Assembly: GCF_009908295.1 (NCBI RefSeq)
Contig: NZ_JAAALO010000004.1
Location: 186,001-250,000, forward strand
DNA length: 64,000 bases
Source: Micromonospora rubida
GTDB lineage: Bacteria > Actinomycetota > Actinomycetes > Mycobacteriales > Micromonosporaceae
Direction of reading: 5' to 3'
Below the pieces are notes generated by a model, which was given only the letters and a program-made list of their open reading frames with translations, had not been told where the DNA came from and did no database searches. A program made the translations under genes and the position numbers. Each line of letters starts with the position of its first letter. Positions within the stretch are counted from its first letter, which is position 1. This document shows, piece by piece, positions 15,636 to 22,444 of the stretch.

Positions 15636-16715
15636 ATGGGCTCCGTCCGCGTCGCCATCGTCGGTGTGGGAAACTGCGCCTCGTCCCTCGTGCAGGGCGT
15701 GGAGTACTACCGCAACGCCGACCCGAACGACCGCGTCCCGGGTCTCATGCACGTCACCTTCGGCGACTACCACGTTTCGGACGTGGAGTTCGTGGCGGCG
15801 TTCGACGTGGACGCCAAGAAGGTCGGCATGGACCTCGCGGAGGCGATCGTCGCCAGCGAGAACAACACCATCAAGCTCTGCGACGTGCCGCCGACCGGCA
15901 TCAGCGTGCAGCGCGGCCCGACCTTCGACGGTCTGGGCCAGTACTACCGCGAGATCGTCGAGGAGTCGGACGCCACGCCGGTCGACGTCGCGCAGACGCT
16001 GCGCGACGCGCAGGTCGACGTCGTCGTCTGCTACCTGCCGGTCGGCTCCGAGCAGGCCGCCAAGTTCTACGCCACGGCTGCGATCGACGCCGGCTGCGCG
16101 TTCGTCAACGCCCTGCCGGTCTTCATCGCCTCCGACCCGGAGTGGGCGCAGAAGTTCACCGACGCGGGCCTGCCGATCGTCGGTGACGACATCAAGAGCC
16201 AGGTCGGCGCCACCATCGTGCACCGCGCCCTGGCGAAGCTCTTCGAGGACCGCGGCGTCGAGCTGCTGCGCACGTACCAGCTCAACTTCGGCGGCAACAT
16301 GGACTTCATGAACATGCTGGAGCGCAAGCGGCTGGTCTCGAAGAAGATCTCGAAGACCCAGTCGGTCACCTCGCAGATCCCGCACGAGATGCAGAAGAGC
16401 GACGTGCACATCGGCCCGTCGGACCACGTGCCGTGGCTCGACGACCGCAAGTGGGCGTACATCCGCCTGGAGGGCCGCTCCTTCGGTGACACCCCGCTCA
16501 ACGCCGAGCTCAAGCTCGAGGTGTGGGACTCGCCGAACTCGGCCGGCGTCATCATCGACGCCGTCCGGGCCGCGAAGATCGCCCTGGACCGGAAGATCGG
16601 CGGCCCGATCCTGTCGGCCTCGTCGTACTTCATGAAGTCCCCGCCCGTGCAGTACTCCGACCACGACGCGCACGCCGCCGTCGAGTCCTTCATCAAGGGC
16701 GAGGTCGAGCGCTGA
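15636..16715 (+). CDS. ino1: Inositol-3-phosphate synthase
   Basis: 359 residues; converts glucose 6-phosphate to 1D-myo-inositol 3-phosphate with NAD, the first step toward phosphatidylinositol and mycothiol in actinobacteria. It begins MGSVRVAIVGVGNCASSLVQG, the Rossmann motif of the short actinobacterial type. Further motifs are VDVVVCYLPVGSEQAAKF, GDDIKSQVGATI, LNFGGNMDFMNM and the late lysine-rich KISKTQSVTSQIPH. ATG 15636 is preferred because AAGGAGG lies 8 nt upstream; an earlier GTG at 15609 overlaps the padR stop but lacks a site. A terminator follows. Confidence 0.97.
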   Translation: MGSVRVAIVGVGNCASSLVQGVEYYRNADPNDRVPGLMHVTFGDYHVSDVEFVAAFDVDAKKVGMDLAEAIVASENNTIKLCDVPPTGISVQRGPTFDGLGQYYREIVEESDATPVDVAQTLRDAQVDVVVCYLPVGSEQAAKFYATAAIDAGCAFVNALPVFIASDPEWAQKFTDAGLPIVGDDIKSQVGATIVHRALAKLFEDRGVELLRTYQLNFGGNMDFMNMLERKRLVSKKISKTQSVTSQIPHEMQKSDVHIGPSDHVPWLDDRKWAYIRLEGRSFGDTPLNAELKLEVWDSPNSAGVIIDAVRAAKIALDRKIGGPILSASSYFMKSPPVQYSDHDAHAAVESFIKGEVER

Positions 16716-16738
16716 CCCGCTGACCACCAGCAACGCGT

Positions 16739-16768
16739 GAGGGCCGGGTCCGTCGGGACCCGGCCCTC
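16739..16768. terminator. Terminator after ino1
   Basis: A perfect 13-bp stem (16739-16751 and 16756-16768) with 4-nt loop, 24 bp after the ino1 stop and 8 bp from the stop of the leftward toxin gene. It probably works in both directions. Confidence 0.85.
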
Positions 16769-16776
16769 GCCGTCGC

Positions 16777-17163
16777 TCAGGCCGACATCTCCAGGTACGG
16801 CGACAGCCGCAATGCCAACTCGTCGACCGAGTCCACCTCACCACTGGTCAACGCGTCGGTCAGCCCCATCCGCTCCTTGGCCGGCATGGTGAAGGTCAGC
16901 CCGCCGCGCTGCAGAAACACCCGCATCGCGGCCCAGGCCAACCCGGCGTTCCACATGTCCAGGGGCCGCCACATCATCAGCCCGTGCAGCAGCGCCGCCG
17001 CTTTGTCCAAGACGGTCGGGTAGGCCGGGCGAGTCATCATTCGAGCGTGCGGGCGGGCCGCTGCGGCGACCAGGATGCCCGCGTCCCGCACCCGACTCTG
17101 CGGACCGGTGTACTCAGCCAGAAGGGTCAGCAGATCCTCCGGCTCCGGCCAGGGCTGCCTCAC
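16777..17163 (-). CDS. Fic/Doc-like toxin component with degenerate catalytic motif
   Basis: 128 residues. The fold resembles actinobacterial Fic-family toxins: GILVAAAARPHA, then YPTVLDKAAALLHGLMMW, then RPLDMWNAGLAWAAMRVFLQRGG. The last segment aligns with the Fic loop H-P-F-x-D-G-N-K-R, but His is Arg and Gly-Asn-Lys-Arg reads Trp-Asn-Ala-Gly. The AMP- or phosphate-transfer chemistry of canonical Fic/Doc may be lost, as in a known actinobacterial subgroup annotated as Fic-family toxin. It starts with GTG and overlaps the antitoxin stop (GTGA). Assignment is by motif position and gene context, not by search. Confidence 0.65.
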   Translation of the reverse strand: MRQPWPEPEDLLTLLAEYTGPQSRVRDAGILVAAAARPHARMMTRPAYPTVLDKAAALLHGLMMWRPLDMWNAGLAWAAMRVFLQRGGLTFTMPAKERMGLTDALTSGEVDSVDELALRLSPYLEMSA

Positions 17164-17366
17164 CGGTCCCCCAACATCTCGAAGAACTCAGCGTCCTCCT
17201 CGAAGACCCGCCGGGCTGCCTGGCGGGTCCACTCGTTGCGTTCTTGACGTTCGAGGTACTCCTGGATCGCCACCTCGACGGTCTTGTGCATCGAGCGGTG
17301 CTCGGCTTCGGCCAGCTCACGGAGCCGCTGTTCGACTTCGGGCTTGAGCGTCAGGGTGAAGGCCAT
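17160..17366 (-). CDS. Ribbon-helix-helix antitoxin
   Basis: 68 residues, MAFTLTLKPEVEQRLRELAEAEHRSMHKTVEVAIQEYL, the pattern of a beta strand followed by two helices in the Arc/MetJ/CopG class. The remainder (RNEWTRQAARRVFEEDAEFFEMLGDR) would wrap the toxin. It is first in a two-gene unit with a 4-nt overlap, the classic antitoxin-toxin order. An inverted ATAC/GTAT pair (17365-17368, 17376-17379) spans its start and could be its own operator. Upstream 17367-17605 holds no recognisable gene. Confidence 0.8.
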   Translation of the reverse strand: MAFTLTLKPEVEQRLRELAEAEHRSMHKTVEVAIQEYLERQERNEWTRQAARRVFEEDAEFFEMLGDR

Positions 17367-17605
17367 ACCACTTTTGTATAGCTCCTCAGGGGCCACGTCA
17401 ACCACGCTTGGCACTCTCTCTGCCTCCTCGCAAATTAGGTGGAGCGGGTCCTGTTGACCTGCTCGGATGTTGCTCCCGAGCGCCGCCCACAGGCCGCGTA
17501 CCTGCCAACGGCCGGACATGAAAGTCGGGTGCGGCAACATGAGGATCGAATGCGTAACAGCCGTTACTTGTTCATTCACCGCGTGTCCGCCGGAGCGTCG
17601 GTGCG

Positions 17606-17674
17606 TCAGTGCGTCAGGCCCTCGGCAGCCCGGGTCACCTGGACCACGTCACCGGCCCTGATCTCGACGCTCAC
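17606..17674 (-). pseudogene. Truncated 22-codon ORF, third member of the small-ORF cassette
   Basis: Reads MSVEIRAGDVVQVTRAAEGLTH and stops. It begins with a GTG overlapping the previous stop (GTGA). The opening R-x-G-D-V-V-Q-V-T-R-A-A resembles the start of a conserved protein of roughly 70-80 residues that I recall from Micromonosporaceae genomes and that usually continues into a tryptophan-rich body; that body is absent here. It is therefore likely a broken remnant beside the toxin-antitoxin module. The family comparison is from memory. Confidence 0.5.
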
Positions 17675-17826
17675 GACCCGTACCGCCGCCACGCCCTGAT
17701 CCGGGCCCGCGCCACCTCGACGGCAGGACAACCCCCGACGCAGCACGCCCGACAACGGCGGTGCCGGTGGTACTCCAACACCTGCCAGGCAATTCGCACC
17801 AGTGCCGGCAGCCGCCGCCCGGTCAC
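17671..17826 (-). CDS. Small cysteine-containing protein (51 aa)
   Basis: Reads MTGRRLPALVRIAWQVLEYH, then RHRRCRACCVGGCPAVEV, ending RAWRRYGS. Four cysteines in C-x2-C-C-x3-C suggest metal binding, and the protein is strongly basic. It starts with GTG overlapping the stop of the upstream gene (GTGA) and its own stop overlaps the next start in the same way, which is strong evidence that this short frame is translated. Function unknown. Members of this kind occur next to XRE-DUF5753 regulators in related genomes, as here. Confidence 0.7.
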   Translation of the reverse strand: MTGRRLPALVRIAWQVLEYHRHRRCRACCVGGCPAVEVARARIRAWRRYGS

Positions 17827-18095
17827 GACTCAAGCCAGTTCTTGCGGCCGGTAGGAATACAGGGACGCGCCCAGGCCCGCCAGCGTCGCAGGGCCGCCAG
17901 GCGGGATTCCGGCACCGCCGCTGGGCACACCGGCAGCCCCAATTCGACCAGCCGGTTCGCCGCCGCGTTGGCCGGCCGGCACGGCCCCGGGACCTGGCAG
18001 ACCCGGCAGAGCCCGGCCGGATCGAGTACGTGCGCGGCGATGATCTCGTACGCGGCGCGGTTCTCCGACCGTTCCCCACTCTCGTGCAACCCCAT
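17823..18095 (-). CDS. Small conserved hypothetical protein with Cys pair (90 aa)
   Basis: Starts MGLHESGERSENRAAYEIIAAHVLD and continues PAGLCRVCQVPGPCRPANAA and ELGLPVC. Cysteines form C-x2-C-x4-C plus one further, probably a small metal site. First gene of a three-ORF leftward cassette joined by 4-nt overlaps. No function is known to me. It is divergent from the XRE regulator at 18554, with a hairpin and a palindrome in the 458-bp gap, so the regulator may control it. Confidence 0.7.
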   Translation of the reverse strand: MGLHESGERSENRAAYEIIAAHVLDPAGLCRVCQVPGPCRPANAAANRLVELGLPVCPAAVPESRLAALRRWRAWARPCIPTGRKNWLES

Positions 18096-18190
18096 CGGTG
18101 CGTACCCCTCGCCTGAAGGGGGCGGGCGCGCGGTCCGTCACCGCCGCGAGGGGGATTCGCGGCGGGGTCCGCACGCCCGCCCGGCTCGTG

Positions 18191-18226
18191 CCGAGGGGTG
18201 CGCTGTCGGGTCAGCGCACCCCTCGG
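18191..18226. other. Perfect hairpin in the divergent region before the XRE regulator
   Basis: Arms of 15 bp (18191-18205 and 18212-18226) around a 6-nt loop TCGGGT. It looks like a terminator but neither flanking gene ends here. A small RNA or leader terminator is possible. The rest of 18096-18553 shows no gene that I trust. Confidence 0.6.
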
Positions 18227-18471
18227 CCGAAACCGAAGGGGTACGCACAACGCAGGCGCGCCGGTGTCCGCTCGCAGCGGGTACGGCGTGGTAGACAGTC
18301 GGGGAGTCGTTCCCCGGGACGCCATCCATCGCGATGTGTCTCCCGTTCGGCTTGTTCCCGGACCGGGGTGGGCATGCCGCCAAGCCAACCCACCCCGGTC
18401 CTTCCATCACCACAGCCACTGATCACCCTTGGTGACCGCAGCCATACGAAGGATGCACTCCAGTCATCGGT

Positions 18472-18487
18472 TACGCAAGCTTGCGTA
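18472..18487. promoter_or_regulatory. 16-bp perfect palindrome, candidate XRE operator
   Basis: TACGCAAGCTTGCGTA lies 66 bp upstream of the regulator start. A second imperfect dyad (GATCACC/GGTGACC) is at 18421-18437. Position and symmetry fit binding by the dimeric helix-turn-helix protein encoded just downstream. Confidence 0.7.
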
Positions 18488-18553
18488 TCAACGCTTCTCG
18501 GCTCATGCTGTCCTGAACGCGGGAGTAGAAGTCGGCGAACATGGGAGCGCGGG

Positions 18554-19408
18554 ATGATCAATGAGCAGGCGGTGACCCTGCGGGCACAGTGGATCGGCCA
18601 GCAACTCCGTGAGATGCGGGAAGGGGCCAGGCTGACCCTCAAGGAGGTGGGCGACTTCATCAACCGGAACGCGTCCACGGTGAGTCGAATGGAGTCCGGG
18701 ATCATCCCGCCTCGGGTGCCCGAGGTCCTCGCCTACCTCGACCTGTGCGGGATCGACGACCAACGCTGCCGGGAAGACCTCAAGACCATGGCGCAGGACG
18801 CCTGGCAGAAGGGTTGGTGGGACGGGTTCAGCGCCAATGTCGCCGGGTCACTGATCGACTGGATCTGGTTGGAGAGCCGGGCCACCGAGATCAAGTCTTT
18901 CGAGATGGCGGTCGTCCCCGGGCTGCTCCAGACCCGGGCCTACGCCGAAGCCCTGATCCGGGCCTGGGACGACGCCGCCACCGACGAAGAGGTCGCCCGC
19001 TACGTCGAGGTACGGATGCAACGACAGCGGCGGCTGGAGGAGCCCGAGCCGGTCCGGTTCTCCACGGTGATCGACGAGGGTGCCCTCCGACGACTCGTCG
19101 GCGGGAACGAGGTGATGCGCGCCCAGCTCACCCACCTCCGCACGGTGGCCGGCTGGCCGAATGTCGAGATCATGATCCTGCCGGCCAGCGCGGGAGCCCA
19201 CCCGAGCCCCGACGGCACCTTCGATGTCTTCCGGATGCGCCGCCCCTACCCGCCGACCGGTTGCGTCTCCACTGCCGTCGGGACGGTGGTGGTCGAAGGG
19301 GAAAAGGCCGATTCGCTGCACCAGCGCTACGATCGGCTATGCCGGGCGGCGCTGCGCAACGGTGCCGTGCAGCGGGTCCTCTTCGATCTGGAAGCACGTC
19401 TGGAGTGA
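18554..19408 (+). CDS. XRE-family regulator with DUF5753 domain
   Basis: 284 residues. The helix-turn-helix (about 10-70) reads IGQQLREMREGARLTLKEVGDFINRNASTVSRMESG. The DUF5753 domain (about 85-280) has AVVPGLLQTRAYAEALI, EVRMQRQRRL, ILPASAGAHPSPDGTF and EGEKADSLHQRYDRL. Proteins of this type (for example WhiJ-like and BldB-associated regulators of Streptomyces) pair with a small DUF397 protein, which follows here 4 bp after the stop. The palindrome at 18472 is a likely binding site. ATG 18554 has a GGAGCGCGGG upstream region. Confidence 0.93.
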   Translation: MINEQAVTLRAQWIGQQLREMREGARLTLKEVGDFINRNASTVSRMESGIIPPRVPEVLAYLDLCGIDDQRCREDLKTMAQDAWQKGWWDGFSANVAGSLIDWIWLESRATEIKSFEMAVVPGLLQTRAYAEALIRAWDDAATDEEVARYVEVRMQRQRRLEEPEPVRFSTVIDEGALRRLVGGNEVMRAQLTHLRTVAGWPNVEIMILPASAGAHPSPDGTFDVFRMRRPYPPTGCVSTAVGTVVVEGEKADSLHQRYDRLCRAALRNGAVQRVLFDLEARLE

Positions 19409-19412
19409 GCAC

Positions 19413-19640
19413 ATGACGACGGTCCACCAACCCACCGGCACCGGGCTGCCGGTGGCCTGGCACGTCAGCACCCGCAGCGGTAGTGGCGGCGGCAACTGCG
19501 TCGAGGCGGGGCCGGTGCGCGACGGCAGCGGCCGGTTCGCCGTACGCGACAGCAAGGACCGCGGCGGACCCGTCCTGGTCTACGCCGCCGCCAACTGGGG
19601 CGTCTTCCTCACCGGCCTGCGCGCCGGGCGTCTCGCCTGA
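19413..19640 (+). CDS. DUF397 family protein
   Basis: 75 residues. The family pattern is visible: WHVSTRSGSGGGNCVEAGPV, FAVRDSKDRGGPVLVYAAANW, then a short hydrophobic tail. DUF397 proteins are small partners of DUF5753 regulators and act as antagonists or toxins in some described pairs; here the two genes are separated by 4 bp and surely form one operon. No catalytic residues are known for the family. Confidence 0.92.
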   Translation: MTTVHQPTGTGLPVAWHVSTRSGSGGGNCVEAGPVRDGSGRFAVRDSKDRGGPVLVYAAANWGVFLTGLRAGRLA

Positions 19641-19680
19641 CTCGCTGACCCGCCCCTCCCGCCGCGCGCCCCGGCAGCGG

Positions 19681-20160
19681 TCAGGACCAGGCGCGGCGCA
19701 GGGCGACGCCGGCCTCCAGCTCCAGCAGCTTCACCTTGCGGGGTAGGCCGCCGCCGAAGCCGACCAGCTTCGCCCCCGCGCCGACGATCCGGTGGCAGGG
19801 CACGATGACGGGGACCGGGTTGCGGTTGCAGGCCACCCCGACCGCCCGCGCCGCACCGGGGTCGCCGACTACCCGGGCCACCTCGCCGTAGGTCGACGTC
19901 TCCCCGTACGGGATGCGGGTCATCTCCCGCCACACCGCCCGCTCGAACTCCGAGCCCCGGCGTGCCACCACCGGCACCGTGAACTCGGTCAGCTCGCCGG
20001 CGAAGTACGCCCGCAGCTCCGCCACGGCCCGCCCGGACAACTCGTCGCCGGGCGTCTCGGCCGCTGCCGCCACCCGCCCGAAGTGCGCGCCGCACACCCC
20101 GGCGTCGTCGGTGGCCACGGAGAACTCGCCGATCGGCGAGTCGAGGACGGTCCAGCGCAC
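19681..20160 (-). CDS. ogt: Methylated-DNA--protein-cysteine methyltransferase
   Basis: 159 residues; transfers the methyl group of O6-methylguanine to its own cysteine in a suicide repair reaction. The active-site motif is VIVPCHRIVGAGAKLVGFGGGL, with the acceptor cysteine in PCHR. The DNA-binding helix region REMTRIPYGETSTYGEVA precedes it. The N-terminal half (about 1-75) is the small ribonuclease-H-like domain of Ogt. There is no AraC-type Ada domain. It is convergent with the DUF397 gene; the 40 bp between them show no strong terminator. Confidence 0.95.
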   Translation of the reverse strand: MRWTVLDSPIGEFSVATDDAGVCGAHFGRVAAAAETPGDELSGRAVAELRAYFAGELTEFTVPVVARRGSEFERAVWREMTRIPYGETSTYGEVARVVGDPGAARAVGVACNRNPVPVIVPCHRIVGAGAKLVGFGGGLPRKVKLLELEAGVALRRAWS

Positions 20161-20322
20161 ACCCCATTGTCGCCTCCCGCTCCCCGGGCTCGGTCATCGG
20201 TGCCCGGATCGGGCAAACCTCCGGCTCCGGTGGGCGTCTTGACCATCGGAGCCCCACCGCCTCCACCGGGCGTGGGCCACGGCCGTCGGGTGACCTTGCG
20301 CGGCGGCGCTACCGTGCAGCTC

Positions 20323-20835
20323 ATGGCCTCGGGGACGCTCATCTTCCTGATCATCGGCGGGGCGGGCGTCGCCGTTCTGGCGCTGGCCCTGCTCGGCGCG
20401 GAGCTGTTCCAGCTCAGCCATCCCGGCGTCGACGGGCCGGTGTCCGTCGAGGCGGTAGCCGGTTTCACCGGCGCGTTCGGCTTCGGCGCCGCGATCGTCA
20501 ACGAGCTGGTCGGCGGGCGTACCCCGGGGATGATCGCGGCTGCGGTGGCCGGCGGCGCGGTGGCGGCGGTGCCCACGGCCTGGCTCGCGGTCCGGCTCAG
20601 CCGGGCGGCCCGCGCCATGCGGACCGATCCCACCCCCACCCGCAACGACCTGGTCGGCGCGCTCGGCCTGGTGGTCACCCCGGTGCCGGCGGGCGGGTAC
20701 GGCGAGGTCCGGATCCGCGTCGCCGGCCAGCCGGTGAAGCTCAACGCCCGCGCCGACGAGCCGATCCCGGTCGGCGCCCAGGTTTTCGTGGTGGAGGCCC
20801 TGAGCGAGACCAGCGTGTACGTCGAGACCTACTGA
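20323..20835 (+). CDS. NfeD-like membrane protein
   Basis: 170 residues with membrane segments at about 5-25, 48-66 and 70-92, and a soluble C-terminal OB-like domain (about 110-170) ending GAQVFVVEALSETSVYVE. This short-NfeD layout, next to a flotillin, matches the YuaF-FloT pairing of Bacillus, which organises membrane microdomains. The flotillin start lies 54 bp downstream. I chose the ATG at 20323; the frame is open further upstream across the divergent promoter region, which is not coding. No serine-protease domain is present. Confidence 0.8.
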   Translation: MASGTLIFLIIGGAGVAVLALALLGAELFQLSHPGVDGPVSVEAVAGFTGAFGFGAAIVNELVGGRTPGMIAAAVAGGAVAAVPTAWLAVRLSRAARAMRTDPTPTRNDLVGALGLVVTPVPAGGYGEVRIRVAGQPVKLNARADEPIPVGAQVFVVEALSETSVYVETY

Positions 20836-20889
20836 ACCCTGCCGCAGGGATCAACCGAACCCCCTCACACCCCTCGGAGTGGAAGTCGC

Positions 20890-22386
20890 ATGCCCCTTCT
20901 CATCGCCATCGGCGGCGCGGTCCTCCTCGTCGTCTTCCTCCTTCTCTTCGTGCTCTCCCGGATCAAGGTCGCCGGGCCCAACGAGGCGTTCATCGTCACC
21001 GGCCGCAAGGGCCGGACCACGCAGAACGCCGACGGTGGCCGGTCCACCGACAACTCCGGGCAGAAGGTCGTCCTCGGCGCGTCGGTCTTCGTCCTGCCGG
21101 TGGTGCAGAAGATCCAGTCGCTGGACCTGTCCAGCCGCCGCATCGACGTCGGCATCAAGGGCGCGGTGAGCAAGCAGGGCATCCGGGCCGACCTGCACGG
21201 CGTCGCCATCGTCAAGGTGGGCGGCACCGAGGACGCGATCCGCGCCGCCGCCCAGCGCTTCCTGCACCAGCAGGACGAGATCGACAACTTCACCCGCGAG
21301 GTGCTGGCCGGCGCGCTGCGCTCGATCGTCGGCCGGCTCACCGTCGAGGAGGTCATCCGGGACCGGGCGGCCTTCGCCAGCGCGGTGGCCGAGGAAGCCG
21401 AGCACTCGATGACCAACCAGGGCCTGGTGCTGGACACCTTCCAGCTCCAGGACATCGTGGCCGAGGGGTCGTACCTGCAGGACCTGGGGCGCCCGGAGGC
21501 GGCCCGGGTGCTCAAGGACGCCTCGATCGCCGAGGCCCGGGCCCGGCAGCAGGCCGAGCAGGAGCGGCTGCTGGCCGAGGAGGCCATCGCCGAGGCGAAC
21601 CGGAACCTGTCGCTGAAGCAGGCCGCCATCCAGGCCGAGATCGACGCCGCGAAGGCGAAGTCGGCGGCGGCCGGCCCGCTCGCCCAGGCCGAGCGGGACC
21701 AGGCGATCCTCTCCGAGCAGCAGAAGGTGGCCGAGCGCAACGCCGAGCTGAAGCAGCGCCAGCTCGACACCGAGGTGCGCAAGCCGGCCGACGCCGCCCG
21801 GTACAAGGTGGAGCAGGAGGCCGAGGCGGCCCGCAACGCGGCCGTGCTGAACGCCGACGCCCAGCGGCAGGCCACCATCGCCGCCGCGCAGGCCGTCGCC
21901 GAGCAGTCCCGGCTCACCGGTGAGGGCGAGCGGGCCCGTCGGGCCGCCCTGGCCGAGGCGAACGCGATCGAGGGCGCCAAGGAGGGCGAGGCCGAGCAGC
22001 GCCGGCGCTCCGCGATCGCCGAGGCGGTCGAGCGGGAGGGGCAGGCCGAGGCTGCGGCCATCCTGGCCAAGGGGCAGGCCGAGGCCGACGCGATGGCCCG
22101 CAAGGCCGAGGCGTTCGCCGCGTACGGCGAGGCGGCGGTGCTGGACCTGCTGGTCCGGGTGCTGCCGCAGGTGGTCGAGGCGGCCAGCGCGCCGATCGGC
22201 GCGATCGACAAGCTGACGGTGATCTCCACCGACGGGGCGTCCTCGCTGACGAAGTCGGTGGCGAGCAACGTGGCGCAGGGGCTCCAGCTCGGCACCGACC
22301 TGACCGGCATCGACCTGGCCAGTCTGCTCGGCAAGCTCGGGGCGGCCCAGTCCGGCGGCGGCGGCAAGCCCGCGGTCGACGCCTGA
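20890..22386 (+). CDS. Flotillin-like SPFH-domain protein
   Basis: 498 residues. An N-terminal hydrophobic anchor (about 2-24) leads into the SPFH domain (about 30-190: AGPNEAFIVTGRKG, LPVVQKIQSLDLSSRRIDV, REVLAGALRSIVGRLTVEEVIRDR). A long Ala/Glu/Gln-rich coiled coil with repeated EAxAEQ and EGxAEA segments occupies about 210-420. The C-terminus ends in a Gly/Ser linker. Flotillins oligomerise at the inner membrane and affect envelope fluidity and protein complexes. Operon with the NfeD-like gene; a strong terminator follows. Confidence 0.95.
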   Translation: MPLLIAIGGAVLLVVFLLLFVLSRIKVAGPNEAFIVTGRKGRTTQNADGGRSTDNSGQKVVLGASVFVLPVVQKIQSLDLSSRRIDVGIKGAVSKQGIRADLHGVAIVKVGGTEDAIRAAAQRFLHQQDEIDNFTREVLAGALRSIVGRLTVEEVIRDRAAFASAVAEEAEHSMTNQGLVLDTFQLQDIVAEGSYLQDLGRPEAARVLKDASIAEARARQQAEQERLLAEEAIAEANRNLSLKQAAIQAEIDAAKAKSAAAGPLAQAERDQAILSEQQKVAERNAELKQRQLDTEVRKPADAARYKVEQEAEAARNAAVLNADAQRQATIAAAQAVAEQSRLTGEGERARRAALAEANAIEGAKEGEAEQRRRSAIAEAVEREGQAEAAAILAKGQAEADAMARKAEAFAAYGEAAVLDLLVRVLPQVVEAASAPIGAIDKLTVISTDGASSLTKSVASNVAQGLQLGTDLTGIDLASLLGKLGAAQSGGGGKPAVDA

Positions 22387-22392
22387 GCTGAC

Positions 22393-22438
22393 AAAAGGGG
22401 CCCCGGCCGACGTCAATCCGTCGGCCGGGGCCCCTTTT
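22393..22438. terminator. Bidirectional terminator between flotillin and cca
   Basis: A perfect 20-bp stem (22393-22412 and 22419-22438), 6-nt loop, with AAAA and TTTT at its ends, so each strand reads as a canonical intrinsic terminator with a short U run. Confidence 0.93.
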
Positions 22439-22444
22439 CCATGC

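Noticed and set aside
18138..18419. 93-codon minus-strand ORF before the XRE gene
   Set aside because: It spans the perfect hairpin and has no recognisable pattern; overlaps other equally good frames.
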